64,000 nucleotides of DNA from NCBI RefSeq assembly GCF_003614435.1, contig NZ_CP025546.1, positions 4,340,001-4,404,000 of the forward strand, given 5' to 3'. Source of the stretch: Mycobacterium paragordonae. Its GTDB lineage: Bacteria; Actinomycetota; Actinomycetes; Mycobacteriales; Mycobacteriaceae. Within the stretch, counting starts at the first letter, position 1, and the number at the start of each line of letters is the position of its first letter. Positions 17,201 through 24,836 of this stretch are shown here, piece after piece. A model generated the notes under the pieces. It did no database searches and was not told where the DNA came from. It saw only the letters and a list, made by a program, of their open reading frames with translations. The position numbers and the translations under genes were made by a program.

Positions 17201-19855
17201 GGTGGGAAGTTTGACCAGGCGCGCGCCTTCCCGCGGATACAGGCTGTCCCAAGCGATGTCGTGGCCGTGACAGTGCAGTGCGCCAACGCAGTTCATCAGG
17301 GTGTGCGCGTCGTCGTCGTCGCGTCGTTGGGCCGCCATGACTGCGACATCTGTCTTCTGATCGGTCTTGGGGTCTCGGGTTCCGGCGATCTCGATGATCG
17401 AGGATGCCAGCACGGGATGGGGTCCCAATTCGACGAAGTGGGTGTAACCGTCTTCGAGCATTCGCCGGGCTGCGGGTTCGAAAAGTACCGTGGCTCTGGT
17501 GTTCTGCCACCAGTAGGCGGCACCCGCGGCGTAGCCGTCCAGGCGTTCCCCGGTGACCGTGGAGTACAGCGGGATGGCGCCGTCGCCCGACGACAGCCCC
17601 GAGAGGGAGTGGTAGAGATCGTCTTTGACCGCGTCCATGTAGTGGGTGTGGTACGGCACCCGCACGTTGAGGAACCGGTTGAAGACCGTGGCTTCCTCCA
17701 GCTGTGCGGCGATGTCGTCCAGGACTTCGCTGTCACCGGCGATGGTGACGGCCGACGGGCTGTTGATCGCGGCGATGGATACCCGCCGACCGATCTCGTC
17801 GCGGGCTTTGTCGTCGATGGTCTGCAGCAGCAGGTCGGCGCCCAGTCCGACGGCGAGCATGCGGCCCAGGCCACTGGTGCGTTGTTGCAGGCGACTTCGG
17901 TGGTAGATCACCTCGATTGCCTGTTCGAAGGAGAGCAGTCCGGCGAGATGGTGGGCGGCGACTTCGCCGGCGCTGTGGCCGACGACTGCGTCGGGTGTGA
18001 TCCCGAATTCTCTGAGTTGTTCGGCGAGGGCGACTTGGATGGCGAAGTTGGCGGGCTGGGCGAATTCCGTTTCCGCCATTCGGGAGTCGGCCTCGTCGGC
18101 TCGAAGTTCGTCCAACAACGACCAGTCGGCGTGCCGGGACAGCTCGCGATCGCTTCGCCGGATGCTGTCGGTGAAGGCGGGAAAGACGTCCAGTAATCCC
18201 CGGCACATCTTCCACCACTGGGGGCCCATACCGGTGCAGACGAACGCCAGTTTCGGCGCGGCCGGCTGGATGCGGTTCGCAGCTATCTGACCGCCATCGG
18301 CCAGTGCCTGAAGTTGGTCCCGGACGTCGTCGACGCTGCTTGCAACGAGGGCACGTCGATAGTTCAGATGCGAACGGCGCCGGGCGAGGGTGTAGCCGAG
18401 GTCCGGCAGCGACACGTCGGGATGCGCGCTGATGTGCTGTGCCAGATTGTGCGCCGTCGCCAGCAGGGCGTCCTCGTTGCGCGCCGAGATGGGGAGGACC
18501 GCCAGCGGCAGACGCTGCGAGTGGGCAGGGGCCGCGGTCGGGGCCGGAGGCTCGGCCAGCACGGCATGGGCGTTGGTGCCGCCGAAGCCGAAGGAATTGA
18601 CTCCCGCCAGCCGCCGCTCGCCTAGCGGAAACTCGCGACCGGTTCGCGGAATGTCGATCTTGAGCTCGGCCAGTGGGATTGACCCACTGGGATTCTTCAG
18701 ATGCAGGTTGGCCGGGATGTACCCGTGCTTGAGCACCAACGCGGCCTTGATGAGTCCGGCCACCCCGGCGCCCGCCTCGAGGTGACCGATGTTCGTTTTC
18801 ACCGAGCCGATCAGCAGCGGCTCGGTCGTCGGCCGCTCGGCGGCGAGCGCACCGGCGAGGGCCCGCATCTCGACGGGGTCGCCGACCGGGGTCCCGGTGC
18901 CGTGCGCCTCGACATATCCGATTTCGTTGGGGTGCAGGCCCGCTCGTCGCAGGGCGGTGGTTATCGCTGCTCGCTGCGCATCTTCGCTGGGGACGGTGAT
19001 GGAGTCGGTGTGCCCGTCCTGCGAGACCGCCGTGCCGAGGATCTGGGCGTAGATCTCGTCGCCGTCGCGCAGGGCCTGCTCCAGCGGCTTGATGACGACC
19101 ACGGCACCGCCTTCGCCGCGCGCGTAGCCGTCAGCGGACGCATCGAAGGCCTTGCAGCGTCCGTCAGGACTCAGAAACCCACTCTTGGATTCCGCGATCG
19201 CCGTGTTCGGCCCGATCATGATGTTGACGCCGCCGGCCAGCGCCAGATTGCTTTCACCGTTCCAGATGCTCTGCGCGGCAAGGTGTACCGCGACGAGGGA
19301 GCTTGAGCATGCCGTGTCCACCGTCATGCTCGGCCCGCGGAAGTCATAGGTGAAGGAGATGCGGTTGGCCAGCATCGTCATCATCATCCCGGTGGCGGAA
19401 TGAGTCTTGAACCGGTAGCGACTGGTGCGGCCCTGATTCTGCAGAAGCTGGTAGTCAAGCGTGAAGCCGCCGATGAACACCGCGACGTCACTGCCGGCCA
19501 GGCTTTCCGCCGGGATTCCGCCGTCCTCGAGCGCTTCCCATGTCGTCTGCAGCATCAGCCGTTGCTGCGGATCGAGCAGGTTCGCCTCACGAGGCGAGAT
19601 TCCGAAGAACTGAGGGTCGAATTGATCGATCTCGCTGAGGAATCCGCCGCGGCGGGTGACCATCTTTCCGACTTTCGCCGGATTGGGGTCGTAGTACTTC
19701 GCGGCGTTCCAACGCGTTTCCGGGACGACGCGGGTGGCGTCGGTGCCTTCGCACAGCAGGTTCCAGTAATCGTGCGGCGTGTTGGCGCCGCCCGGGAAGC
19801 GGCATCCGATTCCGACTATCGCCAAGGGTTTTCGTGTGCCGTGTTCGGCGCGCAT
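14288..19855 (-). CDS. Type I polyketide synthase, KS-AT-DH-KR-ACP
   Basis: The protein has 1855 residues. KS: DTACSSS (Cys near 178), EAHGTGT and KTNIGHLE are intact. AT: GHSAGE near 627, with the specificity box YHTH rather than HAFH (malonyl) or YASH (methylmalonyl), so the extender unit is uncertain. DH: DHQVQGSAIVPG (His near 936) and ALIDGAFQ. KR: TGGAGALG near 1438 and SAGSV...QGNYAAANAF (Tyr near 1597). ACP: GLDSMMAMD (Ser near 1757). There is no ER and no thioesterase. The domain order matches one PpsD-like module. The start is set at 19855 because AAAGG lies 6 nt before that ATG; the ATG at 19861 overlaps it. An acidic C-terminal tail (QLSEAELRALLAELE) resembles a docking helix. The gene heads the exporter operon. 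Confidence 0.95.
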   Translation of the reverse strand: MRAEHGTRKPLAIVGIGCRFPGGANTPHDYWNLLCEGTDATRVVPETRWNAAKYYDPNPAKVGKMVTRRGGFLSEIDQFDPQFFGISPREANLLDPQQRLMLQTTWEALEDGGIPAESLAGSDVAVFIGGFTLDYQLLQNQGRTSRYRFKTHSATGMMMTMLANRISFTYDFRGPSMTVDTACSSSLVAVHLAAQSIWNGESNLALAGGVNIMIGPNTAIAESKSGFLSPDGRCKAFDASADGYARGEGGAVVVIKPLEQALRDGDEIYAQILGTAVSQDGHTDSITVPSEDAQRAAITTALRRAGLHPNEIGYVEAHGTGTPVGDPVEMRALAGALAAERPTTEPLLIGSVKTNIGHLEAGAGVAGLIKAALVLKHGYIPANLHLKNPSGSIPLAELKIDIPRTGREFPLGERRLAGVNSFGFGGTNAHAVLAEPPAPTAAPAHSQRLPLAVLPISARNEDALLATAHNLAQHISAHPDVSLPDLGYTLARRRSHLNYRRALVASSVDDVRDQLQALADGGQIAANRIQPAAPKLAFVCTGMGPQWWKMCRGLLDVFPAFTDSIRRSDRELSRHADWSLLDELRADEADSRMAETEFAQPANFAIQVALAEQLREFGITPDAVVGHSAGEVAAHHLAGLLSFEQAIEVIYHRSRLQQRTSGLGRMLAVGLGADLLLQTIDDKARDEIGRRVSIAAINSPSAVTIAGDSEVLDDIAAQLEEATVFNRFLNVRVPYHTHYMDAVKDDLYHSLSGLSSGDGAIPLYSTVTGERLDGYAAGAAYWWQNTRATVLFEPAARRMLEDGYTHFVELGPHPVLASSIIEIAGTRDPKTDQKTDVAVMAAQRRDDDDAHTLMNCVGALHCHGHDIAWDSLYPREGARLVKLPTYPWQSKRFWNETQEAVEDLHYNPVHPLLGQPVSAVHPTWEAELSITAVPFLADHQVQGSAIVPGAVFIEMALAAAEEAYGSTDHCVENLVLKRAVILDDTCDPILRTTLNQDTGALEFAAFTATSDGDVKWTVTATAELNTLPSSVAHSDNPQEAELITTLSGEDFYARTQAIGFAYGEAFQSVGKVRCGDGWAEAQITVRPPIADEIGRYRFHPALIDGAFQTLFGANSVGQDAADSPYLPTRIRQSVIYGPPQENMTVHVDVVSATREQIESDITVTDDFGETLAVFNGFTVESLSASSRMSWERIDKGLYEMQWVASGSVVDDGSRQYPEDGVGERSWLVLVDDAGVGTAVVERLRARGQRVQAVQHQNVGALTRMDGGYAVDPRRLEQLRELFAAHLDIEGDLAGVISCWPLDLHDVAETNDELGVFAVLHLVQTIAELDTARPRIYLITGNAQPAPGTDNLSVDQAAIWGLGRVIGHQEFAGQWGGLIDIDDAEDHTRTAAHICEHILTDDAEDQMALRGDTTYVARLRLCANLTKPFPTKLAQDATYVVTGGAGALGRTVAVYLAERGARHIALLSRSEVPPRDRWPALAEDSAHYATVNTIRAIERLGAQVITASVDITAADQVGSWLDSHTRAGGRPVRGIIHAAGSVDDQLLVNMSEADFVKVMAPKIDGTRVLHNAFAGRELDFFVMFGSAGSVIASPGQGNYAAANAFLDAFAHYRQAQGLPALTIGWGPWSVGMVEELKLEKLYAQRGIELITPGAGTRILDRLINQKVAGVVAISADWKRARSVGLSGQLPPMFSDLGTVDTSLDSSDADASILESLSGTPEADRLDVVIDLVRQIAATVFDIAATDIGVDETLNDIGLDSMMAMDFRVRINTMFAIDLPVLELLRGVSISSLAVRVLAELQLPGSEVPADQRSEPDASEDGDVDRLLEQLSEAELRALLAELEDGPAVPEEDGTQP

Positions 19856-19899
19856 GTTCATCCTTTCCCGCCGGCAACCCGTCGCGAGTCAGTGAGAAT

Positions 19900-19969
19900 C
19901 GCGGCCGGCCACTGGGATCTGTGAGTCGTTTGCGGATGTGTGCCGGTCACCCGCGCGGCCGGCCACTGG
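19900..19969. repeat. Pair of 16-bp direct repeats between halogenase and PKS genes
   Basis: CGCGGCCGGCCACTGG occurs at 19900-19915 and 19954-19969. Each copy holds the palindrome GGCCGGCC. It lies in the 180-bp gap upstream of the PKS and could be regulatory or incidental. Confidence 0.6.
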
Positions 19970-20041
19970 TGCGGGCGGCGGCGACCGCTGTCACGTGCAC
20001 GCCGTAAGCCAGACCCCATGTTGCGCGGATCCTGATGCGGG

Positions 20042-21811
20042 TCAACTGAATTCGAGTGCGGGTGCGGCGCCGACGATCCAATCCTGGCCGATCGGGTTGA
20101 TCGGCTGCTCGTGGCGGTAGACCGATCGCAGCTCCCGCAGCAGGGGATCCCGTTGCCATGCCTGTACTTGCTGCATGACGTCGTCGTCGGAGAACCTCTC
20201 CGACTTCGCTGCTACCACCGTCTCGACCAACTGACCCGCGACCTGCCGGAGCAGTCGGGTGTTCTCGTCGAATTGCGCGGTGAAATCGGCGGCTCTTCCC
20301 ATCATCGCGGTGTGCAGCGTGACCATGAAATTATGCGGCGCGTATAAGTCGACAAACGTCGAGGAATGGTTCGCATCCTCAATGGCAGCCCATTCCCGGA
20401 AGAAACTCTGCATGCGGTTGCTGAGGTCGATGAGACCGTTCAGATGAGGGACCACCGCAGGATCGTCGGCAACGCTGACGAATCGGCCGTTGCTGTAAAG
20501 CAAACCTATGAAGCCCCAGTAGAACGCGATGTCCCAGATGACTTTGGCAGACATAACAGCTGCGGAACCCATGAGAGGGTATTGATCGCAGTAGATGTTC
20601 AGCCACATGTCGGTCAGGGACCGGAAAAGGGAATCGCTGATCCCGGCCCTTGCCACGACATCTTCCCCGTCCAATTCACGGGTGATCATGTCCGTGATGA
20701 GGCCATTGCCGATTGCGATCAGGTCCAGTCCCGAGGAATAAAGCGGGTCCAGGAATATCCCGGCATCCCCGGTGACACACCAGCGCTCGCTGCCGTCATA
20801 AACTTTTGTGGCGCCGTGGCTGTAATTCTTCATCACCCGGAAGTCTTTGATCAGGTGATCGAGTTCCGCCAGGACGGCCGCGCATTGCGGTTCGTGCTCG
20901 CGTAGCCAGGATTTGGCCTTTGCGAGCGTGTTGAAGTCGTCAAAGGCGTGGAAAGCGGGGTCTGCGACAATGCCGACGCTGGTGGCTCCCGAAGCGAGCC
21001 GGATGAGCCACACCCAATAACCCTCACCCATCAGGTGATTGGTGGACAGCGACCGGTCGCCTTCGACCAGGCGCGCCTGCCAACTCGGGTCGTCGCTCCA
21101 CTGGCCGATATCGATGTCGGCGGCTACGCGTAGCCACACGGCATTGCAATTGTGCTCGTTGGGCCGCCTCAGCTCCAATTGCCGGGGCAACGCCCGATTT
21201 CGCCCCGACGCGTCAACAACCCAACGAGCCGTCCTGTGGGTGATCTCTTCACCGCTCTGGAAAGAAATGGTGTGTGGCTGGTTTCCGTGACCGAATTCCA
21301 CCGATCTGAACCGCCCGTTGACTATCTCGGCGCCGGCCGACTGGCAGCGTCGGTTCAGTTCGTTCTCGAGCCGTCCACGGTCGATCTGGTAGGTGACCTG
21401 AGGGACGAACGACGAGCTTCCTAGTTCCATCCGCTGCGCGATGTCGGTGTTCGTATCGTGCGAGAAGAACATTCGCAGACCCATTTTGCGGAGCTGCGCA
21501 GTCTGCAGATGGTCGCCGAGGCCGATGCGTTCCCGCAGGTAGTGCGCGGAAATCTCGACCGTGGACTCACCGACGGTGTGGGTCACCTCCGGCACCGGGC
21601 GGGCGTTCGGCTCGATGATCAGAATCCGAATCTCCGGACGAGCGCTGCGAAGCTCCAGCGCGAGAGTCATCGCGGCGGTACCACCGCCGATGATGGCGAC
21701 ATCGTGGTCAGCCGACACCGCCTCGGCCGATGACAGCTGAGTCTTGATCTTGCGCGCGAGGGCTTCCCGTGCCTCCGAGCTCAGTTGAGACAGCTGCGCT
21801 CGCACGTCCAC
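20042..21811 (-). CDS. Flavin-dependent halogenase-like protein (tryptophan-halogenase family)
   Basis: The protein has 589 residues. It has the FAD motif VAIIGGGTAAMTLALELRSA (GxGxxA, near 40), the family segment THTVGESTVEISAHYLRERIGLGDHL, and WVWLIR near 265 in the position of the halogenase signature WxWxIP, with Arg in place of Pro. The motif TGDAGIFLDPLYSSGLDL is the usual second flavin contact. The N-terminal 28 residues (LSQLSSEAREALARKIKTQL) resemble the short helical linkers of NRPS/PKS systems and may dock to a carrier domain. By family it would halogenate or hydroxylate a carrier-bound or free aromatic substrate using FADH2. The altered motif makes halogenation less certain than the family. 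GTG 21811 or GTG 21805 could be the start. Confidence 0.85.
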   Translation of the reverse strand: MDVRAQLSQLSSEAREALARKIKTQLSSAEAVSADHDVAIIGGGTAAMTLALELRSARPEIRILIIEPNARPVPEVTHTVGESTVEISAHYLRERIGLGDHLQTAQLRKMGLRMFFSHDTNTDIAQRMELGSSSFVPQVTYQIDRGRLENELNRRCQSAGAEIVNGRFRSVEFGHGNQPHTISFQSGEEITHRTARWVVDASGRNRALPRQLELRRPNEHNCNAVWLRVAADIDIGQWSDDPSWQARLVEGDRSLSTNHLMGEGYWVWLIRLASGATSVGIVADPAFHAFDDFNTLAKAKSWLREHEPQCAAVLAELDHLIKDFRVMKNYSHGATKVYDGSERWCVTGDAGIFLDPLYSSGLDLIAIGNGLITDMITRELDGEDVVARAGISDSLFRSLTDMWLNIYCDQYPLMGSAAVMSAKVIWDIAFYWGFIGLLYSNGRFVSVADDPAVVPHLNGLIDLSNRMQSFFREWAAIEDANHSSTFVDLYAPHNFMVTLHTAMMGRAADFTAQFDENTRLLRQVAGQLVETVVAAKSERFSDDDVMQQVQAWQRDPLLRELRSVYRHEQPINPIGQDWIVGAAPALEFS

Positions 21812-21844
21812 ACGTCCCCCTTCGCGGTGCGTTTGGCGAAGTTG

Positions 21845-21857
21845 CTTAATAGTTAAG
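21845..21857. promoter_or_regulatory. Palindrome upstream of the halogenase gene
   Basis: CTTAA-TAG-TTAAG is a perfect 5+3+5 inverted repeat 34 nt upstream of the halogenase start, in an AT-rich stretch unusual for this genome. It may be an operator overlapping the promoter. Confidence 0.45.
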
Positions 21858-21912
21858 TAGGTTACACGAAATCAAGCTCCGGCAAACGTTGAAGTCGGGG
21901 TGGAGCACCGAA

Positions 21913-21939
21913 GCCTGTTAGGCCTGTTAGGCCTGTCAG
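21913..21939. repeat. 9-bp tandem repeat, three copies
   Basis: GCCTGTTAG, GCCTGTTAG and GCCTGTCAG follow directly on one another, between the antiporter stop and the halogenase promoter region. Confidence 0.8.
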
Positions 21940-21962
21940 GCACGCTCAGTATCGGGCCTGAA

Positions 21963-23276
21963 TCATCCCCTGAGCTGCGCCGTGTCGTCCGAGGGCGCGG
22001 TTACGCGATCCTCGGGGTCCGGCGCCTCGGGGTCTGGCGCCTCGTCGACCCGGTATCGCCCGTAGACCCGTTCGAAGACCGGCGTCGCCATGAGCGTGGT
22101 GAAGATCGCGACCAGCACCAGAATGGTGAAGAGCGCGGGCGTGATGATCCCGGCTTGAAGGCCGATGTTGAGCAGAATCAGCTCAATCAATCCACGGGCG
22201 TTCATCAATGACCCGAGCGCGACCGACTCCCGCCACGGCACCTTCTTGAGTCGCGCCGCCAACGTACACGCGACCCCCTTGCCGAGGATCGATACGAGAA
22301 GAATTCCGAGCGTCACCGCCCATAGCGAGGCGCTGTTCAGCAGGCCTACTTGAGTGTTCAGTCCGGAATACACGAAGAACAGGGGCAGCAGAAACGTGGT
22401 GACCAGTGGCTCGAGTACGGCGGTGAGTCGGTCCGCAAAGAAGCCGGAGGGCATGGCGACGCCGAGGATGAATGCGCCGAATATGGCATAGATGCCGATT
22501 GTGTCGGTGAACCAAGCGCAGGCCATGAGCAATATCAGGACCGTGGTGAGTACCGGCGGGGTGATCGCATTCTGGCGTTCGGACATGCTGCCGAGCACAC
22601 TGAACATTCTTCGCCCGAAGGTGAGCAGCACCACGGTGTAGACGATTCCTCCGATTATCGCCACCGCAGCCAACACCGGATTTCCGCGGTGAATGGCGAG
22701 CACTATCGCCAGTAGGCACCAGGACAGCGCGTCGTCCGCCGCGCCGCATGCCAAAGCGAGTGTTCCCAGTGGCGTTCCGGAAAGCCGTTGTTCGAAGATG
22801 ATTCGGGCGAGCATGGGGAATGCGGTGGTGGCGATCGATGCACCGAGAAACATCATCGCCATCGCGAGGGTGACGCTTTTGTCGAAGAAGACCCCTGCCG
22901 ACAAAAGCGGCATGGCAAGTAACGCTCCGAGGGCCAGCGGCGTGAAGATCCCGGCCGCCGAAACTGCAACGGCGGTTCCGGCGCGATGCTTGATCAGGTT
23001 CACATCGAAATTGAGCCCGATTAGAAACATGTAAAGCACCAGGCCTATCTGAGCCATGGTGTACAGCACCGTATTCGCCTGCCCCGAAGGAAATAGGTGG
23101 TGTTGTATTTCGGGTGCGAACCGGCCCAGCAGTGAAGGGCCGAGAAGTACGCCGGCGATCATTTCGCCGACGACTTGTGGTTGCCCGATGCGTTTGGCGA
23201 GAAACCCGACCAACCGGCACGCTCCGAGAATGACGGCCAGTTCGAGAAAGAAATGAATGGCGGTTGCTGCTGGCAT
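21963..23276 (-). CDS. Kef/NapA-type cation/H+ antiporter (CPA2 family)
   Basis: The protein has 437 residues with about 12 membrane segments. Family marks are RIGQPQVVGEMIAGVLLGPSLLG in segment 2, LYMFLIGLNFDVNL, ALACGAADDALSWCLLA (the paired acidic residues of the ion site), FGAFILGVAMP and LMNARGLIELILLNIG. It exchanges Na+ or K+ for protons across the cytoplasmic membrane. The tail after 410 is cytoplasmic, with a short PDPEAPDPED repeat and no RCK/TrkA-N domain. GAGGAC precedes ATG 23276. It lies upstream of the halogenase on the same strand with about 150 bp between. Related antiporters occur in some actinobacterial natural-product clusters, so a link to self-resistance is possible. Confidence 0.92.
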   Translation of the reverse strand: MPAATAIHFFLELAVILGACRLVGFLAKRIGQPQVVGEMIAGVLLGPSLLGRFAPEIQHHLFPSGQANTVLYTMAQIGLVLYMFLIGLNFDVNLIKHRAGTAVAVSAAGIFTPLALGALLAMPLLSAGVFFDKSVTLAMAMMFLGASIATTAFPMLARIIFEQRLSGTPLGTLALACGAADDALSWCLLAIVLAIHRGNPVLAAVAIIGGIVYTVVLLTFGRRMFSVLGSMSERQNAITPPVLTTVLILLMACAWFTDTIGIYAIFGAFILGVAMPSGFFADRLTAVLEPLVTTFLLPLFFVYSGLNTQVGLLNSASLWAVTLGILLVSILGKGVACTLAARLKKVPWRESVALGSLMNARGLIELILLNIGLQAGIITPALFTILVLVAIFTTLMATPVFERVYGRYRVDEAPDPEAPDPEDRVTAPSDDTAQLRG

Positions 23277-23565
23277 GGATCAGGTCCTCAGGTTCAAGCT
23301 ATGGGTCAGCGGCGGCGGCAGGGCGCAAGCCAGACTCTCGGGACGCCGGATGCTGCGACCGGTGAATCGTGGGCATGGGGCCATCTCGATCGAGGCTACG
23401 GTACGCGCCCACGATGCGCCCTCCGGTGGCCCTGATCGCGCGCCCGGTCGACCCGGATGCGGGCCTGCTCGACGACTACGCCGACCGACGTTTTCTATCG
23501 ACGTCCATGCTGGAGTCGGTCACGAAAGACTGTGCCGTTCAACGCATTACCGCGGCGGCCGCCGG
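23277..23565. other. Non-coding gap
   Basis: 289 bp between two minus-strand genes. A plus-strand reading frame from ATG 23414 looks partly coding-like (MRPPVALIARPVDPDAGLL) but has no ribosome site and runs into the antisense of the TPM gene. I see no convincing gene, repeat or terminator. Confidence 0.5.
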
Positions 23566-24462
23566 TCAGCGTGATGCACCTCTGGGCCCGCGGGCCCGGT
23601 GTGCCGCCAGCACGTCGGAGTTGGCCAGCGTCTGCGCCTCAGCGGCCAGAATCGATGCCCGGTTGGCATGACCAACCGCTTCGCGCTCGTTGGTTGTCGC
23701 CTTGGCGTGCGCGGCGGCCAGGTGCCGTTTCGCATCTTCGAGCCGGGCCTTGGCGTCGGCTCCGATGTGCTGACGGTATTTCGCGGCGTAGTCGGAGATC
23801 TGGCGCAATCGGGCGTCCGCGGTGGACAACGCGGGACCCGCTGAGTTGACCGGTCCCTCGATATTCACCTGACCGTCGCCGGCTTCGATGCCCCGTGCGG
23901 CGCGCCGCCGACGATGCCTGCGGTAGAGCAGAAGAAGCACCAGCAATACCAGAACCACCGCAACAACACCGATCGCGATCGGCAACCAGCTCCGCTTCGA
24001 CGAGCTGGCCGTCCTGCTCAACCCGTCTGCCGCGGCCACTGCGGCGCCGCTCCAATCCTTCGCGTTCACCGCCGGCTCGATTTGTTGGCTTTGCAGACTG
24101 CTCAACTCGTCCGCCGCGACACCAGGCGCCGTGAAGGTGTATTTCTTGGTATTCGTCGCCACGGCCAGCAGCGCGTCGTTATTGCCCATCCCGCTCGCGC
24201 TGCGGGTTTGGTCGGCCCAGTTCTCGGGTTTGAATCGGGAGAAGTTGTCGACGTAGACCACCCACAGTTGAATGTGCTTATCGCGGTACAGCCGGTCGAC
24301 CGCGGAGCTGACCGTCGCTCGATCGGTGTTCGTCAGCGCCCCGGTGGTGTCGGTGATGTGGTCGGTGAGTCTGGACGGCGGCTGCGCGCCGGAGGGGGTC
24401 GCCAGCAGCAAACTCGCCGCGAGGACCGACAGGACTACACCGAACAGGCGAACAATGCGCAT
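23566..24462 (-). CDS. TPM-domain secreted/membrane protein
   Basis: The protein has 298 residues. A signal peptide (cleavage near ATPSGA-QP) precedes a TPM domain (about 30-150: LTDHITDTTGALTNTDRATVSSAV, LWVVYVDNFSRFKPENWADQT, NDALLAVATNTKKYTF). One membrane helix follows (about 160-182, then RRHRRRRAAR), and a cytosolic part with a helical region rich in Ala/Arg. TPM domains face the outside and are linked to photosystem repair in plants and unknown envelope functions in bacteria. It resembles the N-terminal part of mycobacterial TPM proteins such as Rv2345, which are about twice as long. The C-terminal long coiled region is shortened here, but the frame is clean. Confidence 0.85.
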   Translation of the reverse strand: MRIVRLFGVVLSVLAASLLLATPSGAQPPSRLTDHITDTTGALTNTDRATVSSAVDRLYRDKHIQLWVVYVDNFSRFKPENWADQTRSASGMGNNDALLAVATNTKKYTFTAPGVAADELSSLQSQQIEPAVNAKDWSGAAVAAADGLSRTASSSKRSWLPIAIGVVAVVLVLLVLLLLYRRHRRRRAARGIEAGDGQVNIEGPVNSAGPALSTADARLRQISDYAAKYRQHIGADAKARLEDAKRHLAAAHAKATTNEREAVGHANRASILAAEAQTLANSDVLAAHRARGPRGASR

Positions 24463-24563
24463 GCGGGTAATCTAGCCCGCCGCGAGCGGCTATCTTGAGA
24501 AAGCACGGCTCCGAATTTCAGGGGTCGTGGCGGGGGGTTCGACCGCGTGCGAAGGAGACCGCA

Positions 24564-24833
24564 ATGCCGATATTCATGGTCGAACGAAACTACGCCGAAG
24601 AGTTGGAACCCAGCCTGGAAGCCGCCGACGGCATCACTCGGATCAACGACGAGGAAGGCGTTCGCTGGCTGTACTCCTTCCTGTCGGCCGATAAGCGCAA
24701 GACGTATTGCCTGTACGAGGCACCGACGCCCGAGGCGATCAGGTCTGCCGCGGTGCGGGCCGGCCTTCCGGCGGATGTGATCGTCGAAGTCTCTGGCCGG
24801 GTCCTGAACACGGGAGGAATGGCCGAGATCTGA
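24564..24833 (+). CDS. DUF4242 small protein (nickel-binding SCO4226-like)
   Basis: The protein has 89 residues. ATG 24564 is chosen because AAGGAG lies 8 nt upstream; the open frame extends farther up without support. The sequence MPIFMVERNYAEEL...INDEEGVRWLYSFLSADKRKTYCLYEAPTPEAIR...GLPADVIVEV is the DUF4242 ferredoxin-like fold. A Streptomyces member binds nickel as a dimer. The role in mycobacteria is unknown. It ends 3 bp before the end of the convergent LuxR regulator gene. Confidence 0.9.
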   Translation: MPIFMVERNYAEELEPSLEAADGITRINDEEGVRWLYSFLSADKRKTYCLYEAPTPEAIRSAAVRAGLPADVIVEVSGRVLNTGGMAEI

Positions 24834-24836
24834 CCG

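Noticed and set aside
16418..18196. 592-codon plus-strand frame
   Set aside because: Antisense to the intact AT-DH region of the PKS, with no recognisable domain.
23414..23671. Plus-strand frame starting MRPPVALIARPV
   Set aside because: No ribosome site, and its second half is antisense to the TPM gene.
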